DNA of 64,000 nt from Scytonematopsis contorta HA4267-MV1 (GCA_019359035.1 JAHHIC010000066.1:186001-250000), one strand, 5' to 3'; counted from the stretch's first letter, positions 31,244-43,140 are shown. The notes: generated by a model not told the origin, from the letters alone. Numbers and translations: made by a program.

Positions 31244-32704
31244 TTAATTATTACCCTGTTGCTGACGTTTAAAATCTTTGGGTGGGTTGATAAATATTCT
31301 TTCTCCCGCTTTTATTCCTTCTAAGATTTGAGTTTGGTCTTTTATTTGCGCTCCAATTGTCACAGAACGAAACTGCGGTTTACCTTCCGCGTCTGGGACT
31401 AAAACTCCTGTGCTACCTTTTTCTGTAACAATTGTCACTGTTGGGACGACCAAAGCATTATTAACTTCATCCCCCAGGAAAGTTAAATCAACGTTTAAGC
31501 CAGACCGTAATTTATCTTTGCCAGTATCAATCGTCATTCGTATTTGAAAGGAAGTTACCCCTTGTTCTACCACAGCTTCTGGAGCAATCAGACGAACACG
31601 ACCGTTAAAAATTTGGTCAGGATAAGCATCGGCAACTATTTCTACTTGTTGTCCGATACGAACTCTACCAATATCAGCTTCGGGGACATTTGCCAGAATT
31701 TCTATTCCTCGTGCGACTGCGACAATTGAGCTAGAAGTTGCGGAAGCACTGGTGGAAGCGGAGGTTGTTGGTGTGACAAAAGCCCCTGCGTTCGCGTACT
31801 TTTGGGTAACAATTCCAGAAAAGGGAGCACGAATAATTGTGTCGTTAAGTTTGATTTGTGCTGATTTTAGTTGTGCTTGGGAAGATTTTACCCCTGCTTC
31901 CCGTTGGGCAATTTCCTCTGGACGAGAACCACTTTGCAATAGTCGCACTTGCGCTTGTGCTTCTTGAACTGCTGCTTGAAGTCGAGCAATATCTTCTGTT
32001 CGACTACCACTTTGTTGAAGGGATAATCGTTTTTGCGCTTCTTGTAAAGCAGCTTGTGCCCTTCTTTCTTCGCTGATGAACTGGTCTAACTGGTCTCGTG
32101 ATGTAGCTCCTTGCTCTGCTGTAACCCGAAATCGTTTGACCCGCACTCTTGCTAAGTCTAGTTGGGCTTTTGCTGATTCCACCTGTGCTTGTGCCTGTTC
32201 AATTTCTTGAGAACGATTACCAGTCCGTGCTTCTCTTAATTGTTCTTGTGCTTGTGCTAAACGGGCTTTAGCTTGGTCTATTTCTTGGGGACGGCTACCC
32301 GCACGTGCTTGGGCTAATTGTGCTTGAGACTGTGCTAAGTTCGCACGCGCTTGTAGGATTTGTGCCTCAATATCTGATGCGTCCATCCGTGCCAAAATTT
32401 GCCCTTGTTGTACTTTATCGCCCTGTTCTACGTACAATTGTGTGACGACACCGGGCTGTTTTGGGCTAATATTAACACTTTGGATAGGTACTACCTTACC
32501 ACTAGCAGAGATTCTTAAGGTGACATTTTTGGCTTGCACTGGGACAGTTAGCTGAGCAATATCGTCTGGTTTTGTTCTCTGGTTAACTGTTCTGTAAGCT
32601 GTTGTGCCGGAAGCAGCCAAGACACCAGCAGCTATTAATCCAATTAGCCAACGAGATGGATTTTTAACTTTACCAATTACCGGAATTTTTATATAACTAG
32701 CCAT
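31244..32704 (-). CDS. HlyD/MacA-like membrane fusion (periplasmic adaptor) protein
   Basis: PKQPGVVTQLYVEQGDKVQQGQILARMDASDIEAQ lipoyl motif plus long coiled-coil repeats. Confidence 0.92.
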   Translation of the reverse strand: MASYIKIPVIGKVKNPSRWLIGLIAAGVLAASGTTAYRTVNQRTKPDDIAQLTVPVQAKNVTLRISASGKVVPIQSVNISPKQPGVVTQLYVEQGDKVQQGQILARMDASDIEAQILQARANLAQSQAQLAQARAGSRPQEIDQAKARLAQAQEQLREARTGNRSQEIEQAQAQVESAKAQLDLARVRVKRFRVTAEQGATSRDQLDQFISEERRAQAALQEAQKRLSLQQSGSRTEDIARLQAAVQEAQAQVRLLQSGSRPEEIAQREAGVKSSQAQLKSAQIKLNDTIIRAPFSGIVTQKYANAGAFVTPTTSASTSASATSSSIVAVARGIEILANVPEADIGRVRIGQQVEIVADAYPDQIFNGRVRLIAPEAVVEQGVTSFQIRMTIDTGKDKLRSGLNVDLTFLGDEVNNALVVPTVTIVTEKGSTGVLVPDAEGKPQFRSVTIGAQIKDQTQILEGIKAGERIFINPPKDFKRQQQGNN

Positions 32705-32930
32705 AAATAGGGGAGTGAGGGAGTGGGGAGTGGGGAGTAAGGGAGTGAGGGAGTGAGGAGTAAGGGAGTGGGAGATGCTGGAGATTAGGAGGATGAGGGA
32801 GATTAGGGGATGAGAAAGAAAAATAGAATATTAATTAAACTCGTCTTTTTACTTAATTCTTATTCCCCACTCCCCACTCCCCACTCCCCACTCCCTATTC
32901 CCCACTCCCCACTCCCTACTCCCGAAGAGT
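32705..32930. repeat. Inverted STRR block: (GGGGAGT/GGGAGTGA)n .. (CCCCACT)n
   Basis: G-rich heptamers at 32705-32780 face complementary C-rich heptamers at 32865-32928. Confidence 0.85.
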
Positions 32931-33303
32931 TAAAAAAAATTTACTTATACTTATTTAATGTTTTTTCATGGTAGCCTTTTCAACGGTAATTTTGCTTCAC
33001 CTGAACGGGTGAGTTTTCCGCCCTTTTTATACTCGATAACCCTTACTCACGTGTTGTTTCATTATTTCGTGCTGCTTTTCTTAATACCCGTAAAAATAAT
33101 GCTCTGCTATTACTCAATCCCTTGGTCGCATTCAAAAATACAAAATTATATCAAATATTTCAGTCAACAGCTATTTAACTCTTGACAAATAACCGATGAT
33201 TTATCAGAAATTTCCCTGTCTGTAAAATTCCGCGTTCGCATATGACCTAAAGATGGTTTAAGCTATCTGAAAGAATCTCTGATTTGTGGTAAGAGGCTGT
33301 ATT

Positions 33304-34197
33304 GTGCCGAAATGCAATCGTTTTATATCCCTTTTAATTGCTTTTAGTTTTTGGAGTGTCCCAAAAGCTACTTTTGCACAGGCACTTTTGCCCCATACTC
33401 TCCAACTTGATGCTGCGCGGTTGGAAAGACAAGGCTTAACCCTGGCACAGGAGGCTGCTTCTCTTGGGCAGTTTCAACAGTTTGAACTAGCTGTTCCACG
33501 GGCACGGTTAGCTACTCAACTAGCTCCGAAAAATCATAAAGTCTGGTTTCTTTTGGGTGGATTGTATTTGCAAACCAAAGAATTAGATAAAGCCATTACC
33601 GCTTTAAATAAGGCACAATCTCTCAATCCAAAGGATGCTGACGTTCAATTTGCTCTCGGTTCGGCTCATTTCCATCAGAAAAAATATCAAGAAGCGTCGG
33701 CTTTTTACCAAGCTGGTTTACGCTTAAAACCTAATGACCCTGAGGGGTTATTTGATTTGGGAAATGCTTTCTACATGATGAGTCGCAAGCCTGAAGCCCT
33801 CGCGCAATACAATAAAGCTGTTGCTCAAGATAAAAAATTCTGGCCTGCGATTAATAACATAGGCTTAATTTTATATGAGCAAGGTGATGTCCCTGGTGCT
33901 ATTAAAAGATGGCAAGATTCTGTTGCTATCGATAAACAAGCTGCGGAACCTATGTTGGCTTTGGCTGTCGCGCTTTATGCTAAGGGTGACCAAAAACAAG
34001 GTCTTGCTTTGGGTGAAAAAGCAATCGGTATTGATGACCGCTACGCTGATTTAGATTTCCTTAAAGAAAATCTCTGGGGCGATCGCCTATTAGCGGATAC
34101 TAAAAAATTCTTGCAGCAACCTCGGATTCAATCAGCTTTGCAACGTCGAGGGACTCCAGAAGCTCCGGCTTCAAGGCAACAACAGCCTACACAGTAG
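33304..34197 (+). CDS. Secreted TPR protein
   Basis: Signal-like N-terminus and TPR motifs (AITALNKAQSLNPKDADVQFALGSAHFHQKKYQEASAFYQAGLRLKPNDPEG). GTG at 33304 preferred over 33286. Confidence 0.8.
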   Translation: MPKCNRFISLLIAFSFWSVPKATFAQALLPHTLQLDAARLERQGLTLAQEAASLGQFQQFELAVPRARLATQLAPKNHKVWFLLGGLYLQTKELDKAITALNKAQSLNPKDADVQFALGSAHFHQKKYQEASAFYQAGLRLKPNDPEGLFDLGNAFYMMSRKPEALAQYNKAVAQDKKFWPAINNIGLILYEQGDVPGAIKRWQDSVAIDKQAAEPMLALAVALYAKGDQKQGLALGEKAIGIDDRYADLDFLKENLWGDRLLADTKKFLQQPRIQSALQRRGTPEAPASRQQQPTQ

Positions 34198-34503
34198 TGC
34201 TTTGCGGAATTTTATTATTGCTTTTATTAGGGGGCTTTACTTGGCAATGTTGGTGGCATCTTTAATGGGAACATTAAAACTACTTGCCTAAAAGCACTAT
34301 TTCGTAGTACTTGTATACTAAGGAAGTGTAGGAAGCAATCGCCCAAATTTAATTAGGGGCGAATGATTCCTAGGGTTGGTTTTGAGGATGGTTATGAAAT
34401 CTCATAGCATTTTGGGTTTGGGTGTAATATTTGATTAAGCAAAATCCTTACACAAAGAAAGATTTCTTTCGTCAAAATCCCAAATCAAAAATCCAAAATG
34501 ATA

Positions 34504-34908
34504 TCAGGGGTTATCTTTGGGTAGTAGTGCCACAATTTGGTCAACAAACTGTTGATGGTCTACAACTGGTTTAGAGATGTAGCCATCGGCACCACTTTGT
34601 TTAAGAAAATTCTCGCGGTCGCCTTCCATAGCGTGGGCTGTTACGAGAATAATAGGCAAAGAAGAAGTTTGTGGGTCAGATTTCAACATTTGTGTAATTT
34701 TGATACCATCCACTGACTGCCCTTGATAAACGCTACGCGAGAGCGAAACGTCCATCAAAATAATGTCAACTTCTTTTGCTTGGGCAAATTGCATGACCTC
34801 TTCCACATTTTCAGTGTGTTTAACATCCAAACCAGCGCGTTTGGTAAGAATTTTGGAAAAAACGCGAGCGTTAATCAGGTCGTCTTCTACAATCAAAACG
34901 GTTTTCAT
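34504..34908 (-). CDS. Single-domain response regulator (CheY-like)
   Basis: MKTVLIVEDDLINARVFSKIL..DIILMDVSLS..PIILVTAHA..GADGYISKPV; internal Met preferred. Confidence 0.92.
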   Translation of the reverse strand: MKTVLIVEDDLINARVFSKILTKRAGLDVKHTENVEEVMQFAQAKEVDIILMDVSLSRSVYQGQSVDGIKITQMLKSDPQTSSLPIILVTAHAMEGDRENFLKQSGADGYISKPVVDHQQFVDQIVALLPKDNP

Positions 34909-35238
34909 GAGAATTTGACTTGTGGGAGTAAGGGGGAATACCACCTTAGCAAAATGGTCCGCCTCCTTTTTTTTACCAACGTGCATCCCCGTCATCAAGG
35001 ATAATACTACCCCCCCAAGAAAGAATGACCAAGCGATTTGAGATTAAAGAATTGAGAAAAATGGAAAAAACCCATGTAAAAAAGTCATAGAAAAAATCCA
35101 AGTGACTCAATCCAAAATCGCAAATCATTTGACCATCAGTATTTTATGATGAAAACCATTGCATTCATTTTGCTTTGATTGCTGTAATCTTCAGTAACAG
35201 CCACTTTTGTGTAGTGACATTTCAGGGAAAAAAAACTC

Positions 35239-37752
35239 ATGGCAAAACAGTTAAACCTTCTCTCATCGGGACAGGTCATCACAACAGCCTTACACACGGA
35301 GATGCAAAGGTCTTATTTGGAATATGCCATGAGTGTGATTGTTGGACGTGCGTTACCAGACGTGCGCGACGGTCTCAAACCAGTACATAGGCGTATTCTT
35401 TATGCGATGCATGAGTTGGGCTTAAGTCCCGACAGACCTTTCAGAAAATGCGCCCGTGTTGTAGGGGATGTATTGGGTAAATATCACCCTCACGGTGACC
35501 AATCGGTTTATGATGCTTTGGTGAGATTGGTACAGGAATTTTCTAGCCGCTATCCCCTTTTAGCGGGACATGGAAATTTTGGCAGTGTGGATAATGACCC
35601 ACCAGCGGCAATGCGTTATACCGAGACCCGGCTCTCACCAGTTAGCTACGAGGGGATGCTGTCAGAAATTGGTGAAGAAACGGTGGAATTTACCCCAAAC
35701 TTCGACAATTCCCAGCAAGAACCAGCAGTATTACCAGCGCAATTACCGTTTTTATTACTTAACGGTTGTGCCGGAATTGCTGTGGGGATGGCAACAAATA
35801 TTCCACCCCATAACTTAGGGGAAGTCGTAGATGGGTTAATTGCTTTAATCGATAACCCAGACTTAGCAGACGAAGAATTATTTAAATTAATTCCAGGCCC
35901 AGATTTTCCCACAGGGGGAGAAATAGTTGGCGACACAGGTATTCGGGAAGCCTACACCACGGGTCGGGGTAGTATTGTGTTGCGAGGGGTTGCCCAAATA
36001 GAGGAAATAACACCAACTCGTGGGACAAAACGCCGTTTTGCAATTGTGATAACGGAATTACCCTTTCAAGTAAACAAAGCCGCTTGGATTGAAAAAGTTG
36101 CTGATTTAGTCAACCAAGGTCGCTTGCAAGGAATTTCTGACCTCCGGGATGAAAGTGACCGTGAGGGGATGAGAGTAGTAATTGAACTGAAACGGGACAC
36201 TAATCCCCAAGAAGTTTTAGGAAATATTTATCATCAAACAGCACTACAAACAAACTTTGGTGCAATTTTTCTCGCGATAGTAGAAGGACAACCGCGTCAG
36301 TTGAGCTTGCGGAACCTGTTGTTAGAATTTTTAAGTTTCCGCGAACACACTCTAAATCGCCGTTACAGTTACGAATTAGGCAAAGCAGAAAATCGCTCGC
36401 ATTTGCTGGAAGGATTATTAAAAGCGCTCTCGCAGTTAGACCAAGTGATTGAAATTTTGCGTCGCTCTGCTGATGGTAGCACCGCCAAAATGACCTTACA
36501 AAATCAGTTAGAGTTAACCGAAGTGCAAGCCGATGCTATTTTAGCGATGCCGTTGCGACGTTTGACAAGCTTAGAACAGCAAAATTTACAAAAAGAATTC
36601 CAAGAACTAGCCGAGCAAATTACTCTACTGCGACGCTTGCTGAGCGATAGAAAAGAATTACTCAAAGTACTCAAAAAAGATTTACGCGCACAAAAACGTA
36701 AATTTGGTGACGAACGCAGGACTAAAATTCTCGGAGCTATAACGTCCATTCAGAAAGCAACGGGAGCAGGAGCAACAAAAATTGGAGCAGAGGAAGAAGA
36801 ATTAAAATCCAAAGTTCTCACCCCCAAAGCGGAAGCTCCCGTAGAAGATGCAGTACTAGAATTTACTCAAAGAGGATACGTACGCCGTATCCAGCCCAAC
36901 AAGAAATCTAAGGTTGACAATGGAATTCCAGATAATGACTTTATCAATCAAACTGTAGTAACAGACACAGGTAAAGATATCTTAGTCTTAACTACAGGGG
37001 GTAAAGTTTACCCAGTAAGGATAGGGGATATTCCCGTTATATCGCCACGTTCTTCCAGGGGGACACCATTAATTACTTTACTTTCCAACGCTGCCCGAGA
37101 AACCCAAGAAGGAATTCTAACCCGCTTTTTATTGCCAGAAAACTTAGAAGGCAATGAAATGATTATTCTTAGCAAGCAAGGAAGAGTTAAACGATTGTCG
37201 CTAACTGAATTTGCTGGTATGTCCCGTCGCGGAATTACTATAGCCAAACTCAAAGAAGACGACGAATTATTGATTACACAATTAACTCAACCCGGTCAAC
37301 AGTTAATTTTAGCCACATCAGGTGGACGATTGTTACGTTTTACCATAAACGACGAACAATTATCCGTAATGGGACGCGCTGCAGTTGGTCTCCAAGGAAT
37401 ACGGCTAGGTAAACAACAAGAAATGGCTGGTGCTCTTTGTGCTGCGATTAATCAAAACTTATTGTTGGTTACACAAGATGGATACGCTAAGCAAATGCCT
37501 ATCAACCAACTACCAAAAGGTAATCGGGGTGATTTGGGTGCTCAAATGATTAAATTTAATAGCCCAACCGACTTGGTTGCTTCTATCACACTCGCGACTC
37601 CAAAGGCTGAGGTGGCGCTGGTTACCAATCGAGAACGGGTGATGCGCCTAAATATCGATACAGTACCTGTTTCAAATAAGGATAGTAAAGGCTCTAATGT
37701 TCTCAAGCTCAACCGCGATGAGAAAATTATCAGTGTTTCCGAAATTTATTAA
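35239..37752 (+). CDS. gyrA: DNA gyrase/topoisomerase IV subunit A
   Basis: [54 protein letters not shown]; GyrA C-terminal beta-propeller repeats. Confidence 0.93.
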   Translation: MAKQLNLLSSGQVITTALHTEMQRSYLEYAMSVIVGRALPDVRDGLKPVHRRILYAMHELGLSPDRPFRKCARVVGDVLGKYHPHGDQSVYDALVRLVQEFSSRYPLLAGHGNFGSVDNDPPAAMRYTETRLSPVSYEGMLSEIGEETVEFTPNFDNSQQEPAVLPAQLPFLLLNGCAGIAVGMATNIPPHNLGEVVDGLIALIDNPDLADEELFKLIPGPDFPTGGEIVGDTGIREAYTTGRGSIVLRGVAQIEEITPTRGTKRRFAIVITELPFQVNKAAWIEKVADLVNQGRLQGISDLRDESDREGMRVVIELKRDTNPQEVLGNIYHQTALQTNFGAIFLAIVEGQPRQLSLRNLLLEFLSFREHTLNRRYSYELGKAENRSHLLEGLLKALSQLDQVIEILRRSADGSTAKMTLQNQLELTEVQADAILAMPLRRLTSLEQQNLQKEFQELAEQITLLRRLLSDRKELLKVLKKDLRAQKRKFGDERRTKILGAITSIQKATGAGATKIGAEEEELKSKVLTPKAEAPVEDAVLEFTQRGYVRRIQPNKKSKVDNGIPDNDFINQTVVTDTGKDILVLTTGGKVYPVRIGDIPVISPRSSRGTPLITLLSNAARETQEGILTRFLLPENLEGNEMIILSKQGRVKRLSLTEFAGMSRRGITIAKLKEDDELLITQLTQPGQQLILATSGGRLLRFTINDEQLSVMGRAAVGLQGIRLGKQQEMAGALCAAINQNLLLVTQDGYAKQMPINQLPKGNRGDLGAQMIKFNSPTDLVASITLATPKAEVALVTNRERVMRLNIDTVPVSNKDSKGSNVLKLNRDEKIISVSEIY

Positions 37753-37775
37753 TTGTAAAAAAATCCCCATCTTTT

Positions 37776-37993
37776 CTTGTGGGATGGGCTTCTAGCCCGT
37801 CCATAAGCAAGGAACTTAAGCAAAGAACTAGCAAGGGCAAGGGCAAGGGCAAGGGTAAGGGCAAGGGCAAGGGCAAGGGCAAGGGCAAGGGCAAGGGCAA
37901 GGGCAAGGGCAAGGGCAAGGGCAAGGGCAAGGGCAAGGGCAAGGGCAAGGGCAAGGGCAAGGGCAAGGGCGGGCAAGGATGCCCACCCCACAA
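37776..37993. repeat. Family-1 palindromic composite element with expanded core
   Basis: Inverted ends CTTGTGGGATGGGC / GCCCACCCCACAA, same architecture as 6117-6329. Confidence 0.9.
37833..37970. repeat. Hexanucleotide tandem repeat (AAGGGC), 23 units, one AAGGGT variant
   Basis: Direct count; overlapping ORFs are low-complexity artefacts. Confidence 0.97.
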
Positions 37994-38000
37994 TATTGAA

Positions 38001-38028
38001 GTAGAGGCTAAACATGTTTAGTCTCTAC
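38001..38028. repeat. Family-3 palindrome GTAGAGGCTAAACATGTTTAGTCTCTAC
   Basis: Inverted repeat next to the family-1 element. Confidence 0.8.
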
Positions 38029-38246
38029 ATTGTTGTGTTTACCACAGGTAACCGAGCAGTGCTATATGAGAAGACTTAACACACCGTAAACATTAGATTA
38101 AATTTTTGTAAACATAAGTAGGTGTTATCACACGATATTGCGCTAATAAAAATACAAAAAGGTGTTGCATTGTTGAAAATATTTGTTATATTGGTTTACA
38201 TAAGGTTACAAAACTTAGCAAACACATTCAGTTTGGAGCGCGAACC

Positions 38247-38429
38247 ATGACTTCTAGCACAACAAAAGTAACAACACCAGTAGTAGAAGACCGTAACGCT
38301 TGGCGTTGGGGCTTTACACCTCAAGCAGAAATCTGGAACGGTCGTTTAGCAATGATTGGCTTTTTATCAGCTGCTTTGATTGAATTGTTCTCCGGTCAAG
38401 GATTCCTACACTTCTGGGGTATTCTTTAA
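38247..38429 (+). CDS. High light-inducible protein (CAB/ELIP/HLIP)
   Basis: [41 protein letters not shown]. Confidence 0.95.
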   Translation: MTSSTTKVTTPVVEDRNAWRWGFTPQAEIWNGRLAMIGFLSAALIELFSGQGFLHFWGIL

Positions 38430-38547
38430 TCCTTGGTTGATTATTTTATCGATTCAGTTCAGCATTAAATGGCTGAAAAGTTAAAGTGTATTTTGAAGCT
38501 GGACTAACCCCAGCAAGTGCAATTTTTAAAATCTAAACAAAATGAAA

Positions 38548-38580
38548 CCTGAAGTGATTTAACATTTCAGGTTTTATTTT
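38548..38580 (+). terminator. Terminator hairpin after the HLIP gene
   Basis: CCTGAAGTGATTTAACATTTCAGG followed by TTTTATTTT. Confidence 0.75.
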
Positions 38581-38611
38581 TTATATTAGTTCGTAGAGTG
38601 ATAAAAAAATA

Positions 38612-38645
38612 AAAACCTGAGGTGTTATTATCCACTTCAGGTTTT
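38612..38645. terminator. Second, similar hairpin facing sigA; possibly bidirectional terminator
   Basis: AAAACCTGAGGTGTTATTATCCACTTCAGGTTTT. Confidence 0.6.
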
Positions 38646-38724
38646 GTTTGTATTGTTTTTTATTTGTCAGTTGTCAAATGCTTTTAAAATTTTAAATTTT
38701 AAACAAATGACAAATGAAAAATGA

Positions 38725-39897
38725 TTAACGAATATATTCTTTCAAAACGCTATTACGATTGGGGTGACGTAACTTACGGAGCGCTTTCGCTTCAATTTGA
38801 CGAATACGTTCGCGGGTAACGTTGAAAATTTGTCCGATTTCTTCGAGGGTCTTCATCCGACCGTCGTCTAAACCATAGCGCAGTCTTAATACATCGCGTT
38901 CGCGAGGACTGAGACTATCGAGGACTTTTTCTAGGTCTTCACGCAATAAGTTCTTGGAAACTTGGTCTTCTGGTGTTTCGCCATCGGACTCAATAAAATC
39001 ACCTAATCGTGAGTCTTCTTCTTTACCAATAGGAGTTTCCAAAGAAATCGGTAACTGAGCAGACTTAGCAATAAATCTCAGCTTCTCGATGGTCATTTCC
39101 ATGCGAGTTGCGATTTCTTCTTCTGTGGGTTTGCGACCCATTTCTTGAGATAATAGTTTGGTGGTTTTCTTTATCCGAGAAATTGTCTCGTACAAGTGAA
39201 CCGGTAGGCGGATAGTGCGTGATTGGTCAGCAATTGCGCGTGTAATTGCTTGACGAATCCACCAAGTTGCATAAGTGGAGAACTTGTATCCTTTTTCGTG
39301 GTCAAACTTTTCAGCAGCGCGAATCAAGCCAAGACTACCTTCTTGAATGAGGTCTTGGAATGACAAGCCACGATTCATGTACTTCTTGGCAATTGAAACT
39401 ACAAGACGCAAGTTCGACTGAACCATTTTGTCTTTTGCCCTACGACCCATGTGCAGACGATAACGGAACGCCGGCAAAGGTATTTGTGCAGCCTCTGCCC
39501 ATTCACTGTCTCTGGGTTCTCGTGACAGTTGTTGTGACAGTTTTTCGCGTACTCGTTCTAACTCTAGAAGGTCAGCAATTTTGCGTGCTAGTTCAATTTC
39601 TTCGTCAGCTCGCAATAAACGAATACGACCTATCTCTTGCAAGTAAAGCCTGATAGAATCTTCTGTATAATGCTTTTTCTTGCTCTGGGTTCGACGACGC
39701 GATTTAGCGGCCTTCCCAGACTTGCCATCTTCCTCATCAGACTGAGCCTCTAAAAGCTCGTCTTCTTCGCCTTCATCATCGATTAGTAGGTCTTCTTCTT
39801 CCTGAATAAGAAGTTCGTCCAAACCTATATCAGGCTCACTAATCATCTCTAGGTCAGGCTGATAAATACTGTCTAGTACGGTGTTAGCCTGGTTCAT
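38725..39897 (-). CDS. sigA: Group 1 RNA polymerase sigma factor SigA (RpoD)
   Basis: [59 protein letters not shown]-terminal [17 protein letters not shown]. Confidence 0.97.
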   Translation of the reverse strand: MNQANTVLDSIYQPDLEMISEPDIGLDELLIQEEEDLLIDDEGEEDELLEAQSDEEDGKSGKAAKSRRRTQSKKKHYTEDSIRLYLQEIGRIRLLRADEEIELARKIADLLELERVREKLSQQLSREPRDSEWAEAAQIPLPAFRYRLHMGRRAKDKMVQSNLRLVVSIAKKYMNRGLSFQDLIQEGSLGLIRAAEKFDHEKGYKFSTYATWWIRQAITRAIADQSRTIRLPVHLYETISRIKKTTKLLSQEMGRKPTEEEIATRMEMTIEKLRFIAKSAQLPISLETPIGKEEDSRLGDFIESDGETPEDQVSKNLLREDLEKVLDSLSPRERDVLRLRYGLDDGRMKTLEEIGQIFNVTRERIRQIEAKALRKLRHPNRNSVLKEYIR

Positions 39898-41271
39898 GCC
39901 GCGTTCCTCATGCTCCTTGCAGAATCAATTACCAAGATTATATGTTTCCGCATTTAGTATGTTTGCTCTATTCAAGCATTCCATTGCGGGGTAGATGTTA
40001 AGCGAATTTACTTAGACAGTCGATTTTGTAAAAGAGTTTCCTTTATATATAGCGACTCTAAAATTCGTCAACCCACGGAAAACTCCTATAGGTCAATGAA
40101 ATTCACGTAGTGGTGAGTTTTCGAGTTGCCTCAATTGCTGGTAACTTTTTTACTTTATTCAATGCCATTGGTATCGCCTTCGCACACAACCTTTGACAGA
40201 CTCGTCTTCAAAAGGAAGACTCATCTTGCTTAAAAACTTACTACTCCACAAACTGCGAATATCGCTTTTGGGAGATGTTTCAGTAAAGACTGTACCGATT
40301 GTAGCCTGTTTCACAGAAAATGCACTCTTTTTGTGTGGTAACCATAAATTCCTTAAGAGCGGTAAAATTTGTTTTACCAAAAATACACGCAAAACGGAAG
40401 TCATACAGTGAAATTTCTGATAAATTTTTACTGTCGGGGTGGTATGCACATTAGCTTCACAATTAAGTAATCGGTAGATGTCCGATTTCTGCTGCGAATA
40501 CAAGTGTTTGGTTACCATGACAAAATGCATTTCCAGTTTCAAAAGCTAAAAAGTTACATTACGAACATTTTTCACTTACTTAATTAATTAAGTGAGCGAT
40601 AGTTTGCATTTAGTTCCAGTCGGGTGATACTTTAAGACCAAATGATTAAGCCCGGTTATGGAATCGCAAACCTAATTGAGATTTCCTAATTCTAACCAAA
40701 CTTGTTTCTTATGGTAGAGAAATTTCACCGTTAAGGAGCTTGACAAACTCTTTCTATTGTATACATCGATATTTTAATCAATTCAGAAAGGTTTTGGCAT
40801 TGTATTTGAACGAATATTAATCAAATTTCCCAACTTATCCATGAGAAGAATACAATTCGCTCTTGGCTATGGTTATCAGAATTAATACTCTAATGGGCTT
40901 CTAAGCTTTATAACAAAGGTGTTACATCGCTTTGTTGAAGTTGGTTAACTACAATTATGAACTGATATTTCGCAGCTTATATTATGAAGTCCTATAGGCT
41001 TCTTTTTATTTACTGGAATAAAATAATACTGACCACGTACTGTGAAAAAACCTCGTTATATTGCTATGTAGTAAACTTTTGCTAAAGTAAATCATAAAAA
41101 TGATAAAAAAATGAAAATTAATTTGTGATTTGTCTGGATATGGAGAAGTAAAAAGTGAATGAAGTATTCTTTCAAGTTTTTTACCTATTTTTAGATGGTA
41201 TCCTTGTTTGTTTATTTGTGCCATGAGGTGTTGGGGGTCTGCCAAGGTAATTTTGGTGGGTTGTCAGACGT

Positions 41272-41299
41272 GTAGAGACGTTACATGTAACGTCTCTAC
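41272..41299. repeat. Family-3 perfect palindrome GTAGAGACGTTACATGTAACGTCTCTAC
   Basis: Direct reading. Confidence 0.95.
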
Positions 41300-42009
41300 A
41301 TTTTGTTGTACCCATCAAAGTATCTATGGGGGATGGTTGGTGAAAATTTGGAAAAAATTTATTGATAATCGAAATCGAAACTTTTAAAGAAGGGTTCGTA
41401 AATTTAGCTAAGTTGTTGTGCTTCTGATTTGTTCTGGAGGGTGAATTTACGAAAGTCTGAAATGTCGAAATGTTGTTTTATTTTCTCTAGGGAAAGTAAA
41501 ATTTATGGATGTGCTAAATAAAACTCCTGATGTGGATGTTGTTATTGGTCATCTGTGTTGCTACAGTCTTTCTTTTAGGAAGAATGACGGTTGGATAATA
41601 GAGATTTGTGGAGATAAAATTTGATTTTTACAGTTAATTACTTTTGGTTGTTATTAGCAAACATTTGGATGATTGAGATTTATTTGGTTACGTAAATTGA
41701 ATAAGATAAATATCATGGGATTTACTTTTTTCTTTAGATAAATATTGGGCTAGGGTTGGGGATGATTTTGATTATCTTTATGAATTTTTGATACCGTCTG
41801 TGTGTTATTACTTAAGTATATATGGGGATATAAGATTTTTTAGAATTGCTCTGGTTGCGGATTATAAGGTAACCCCCTCACAATTTCTTGCAGCAAATAG
41901 ATATTCGTTTATGTATGGTCGTCCCTGCACGTGAAACCCCACCCCCAACCCCCTCCCCCCTGGGGGGGAGGGGGCTACGATTTACACACAAGCTTTGATA
42001 TTACTTCTC

Positions 42010-42215
42010 CCTCATTTTCCTAATCCCACTCATCCTCACTCATCATCACTCATCCTCACTCATCTTCCTAATCCCCTCATCTTCCTAATCCTCACTCATC
42101 TTCCTAATCCCACTCATCCTCACTCATCATCACTCATCTTCCTAATCCCACTCATTCTCACTCATCATCACTCATCCTCGCTCATCTTCCTAATCCCCTC
42201 ATCTCCCTAATCCTC
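42010..42215. repeat. Pyrimidine-rich tandem repeat (ACTCATCMTC / CTTCCTAATCCC)
   Basis: Repeated blocks; next to a decayed family-1-like end (GGGGCAAGAGAAAGACCACCCCACAAG). Confidence 0.85.
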
Positions 42216-42289
42216 CTCATCTTAAGAACTGAGCGGGGCAAGAGAAAGACCACCCCACAAGAGAAGAAGTTATTGTGCTTCTTTTTTAG

Positions 42290-42604
42290 TTAGCTGGCAA
42301 TAGCAATATCGTTATCACTATCATCCTCGTCTAAGCCAAATTTTTCGTACAATTGGTTAACGGATTGAGGCTCGATAGTTTTTTGTTTGGCACGTTGCAA
42401 AGCTGCGAATAAGCGAGTTGAATTTGCTGGAAAACGAAGTAAATAAAGGGTTTCCAGTAAACTATCGAGTTCCGTCTCAGAAATCAATACAACATTTTTT
42501 CCATCTGGTCGGTTAATTATAACTACTTCGCTATTTTCAATAACTTGATTGCAAATGCTCTCTAAATTTTTGGTGGCTTCTTCTGATGTAATTTTTATCG
42601 ACAT
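42290..42604 (-). CDS. Phd/YefM-family antitoxin
   Basis: MSIKITSEEATKNLESICNQVIENSEVVIINRPDGKNVVLISETELDSLLETLYLLR. Confidence 0.9.
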   Translation of the reverse strand: MSIKITSEEATKNLESICNQVIENSEVVIINRPDGKNVVLISETELDSLLETLYLLRFPANSTRLFAALQRAKQKTIEPQSVNQLYEKFGLDEDDSDNDIAIAS

Positions 42605-42641
42605 AATAAATCCCCAGCTAATTTTTATAGTTTTTAATATC

Positions 42642-42929
42642 TTATTCGTAGTGATATCGGGCTTTAAGAAAATCAATTCGGTTATCGTAAACTAAATAAA
42701 CGAGTCGATGTTCTTGATTGATACGACGCGACCAGCACCCAGAATACTCATATTTTAACTGCTCTGGCTTACCGATGCCTTCAAGCGGTTGTCGTAAAGT
42801 TTCTTTGACTATTTTAAGTATACGAAGTGCGATTTTTCGGTCTTTGTCAACCCAATATTCTAAGTCTTCTAGAAACTCTGGCTGAAATACAGCTTCGCGT
42901 TCTTGTTTAATGTCATCCTCAGCACCCAT
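42642..42929 (-). CDS. Txe/YoeB-family mRNA interferase toxin
   Basis: FLEDLEYWVDKDRKIALRILKIVKETLRQPLEGIGKPEQLKYEYSGCWSRRINQEHRLVYLVYDN..KARYHYE. Confidence 0.92.
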   Translation of the reverse strand: MGAEDDIKQEREAVFQPEFLEDLEYWVDKDRKIALRILKIVKETLRQPLEGIGKPEQLKYEYSGCWSRRINQEHRLVYLVYDNRIDFLKARYHYE

Positions 42930-43066
42930 AGATTTAGAACTTTTCGAGCATATTTTCAATTTAATGCTCAATTTACAAATCAGTAAAGTCAATTTGTATA
43001 AATCCTAACCTAATATAACCAAACTTTCTGTCCAAAGTATCTACTCAAATTGGAATTTTTCCTGCA

Positions 43067-43140
43067 CTCTGAGTGCTCGACATCAATATAAAATATAAAA
43101 ACAAACAGTTTGTCTACCAGGAGGATGGTTTACATAGGTT
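43067..43140 (-). pseudogene. Relic of a second SF2 helicase copy
   Basis: CTCTGAGTGCTCGACATCAATAT..AAAAACAAACAGTTTGTCTACCAGGAGGATGGTTTACATAGG aligns with 45105-45172 inside the intact helicase. Confidence 0.75.

Noticed and set aside
32958-33185. 75-aa plus-strand ORF upstream of the TPR gene
   Set aside because: No motif or clear RBS; likely non-coding.
37730-38021. ORFs of poly(LP), poly(AL) and poly(KG)
   Set aside because: Artefacts of the AAGGGC hexamer array.
40159-40542. 127-aa minus-strand ORF and the overlapping plus-strand ORF at 40193
   Set aside because: No recognisable motif or convincing context; left as unassigned.
41995-42210. 71-aa plus-strand ORF (HPHSSSLILTHLPNP..)
   Set aside because: Encoded by the pyrimidine-rich tandem repeat; low complexity.
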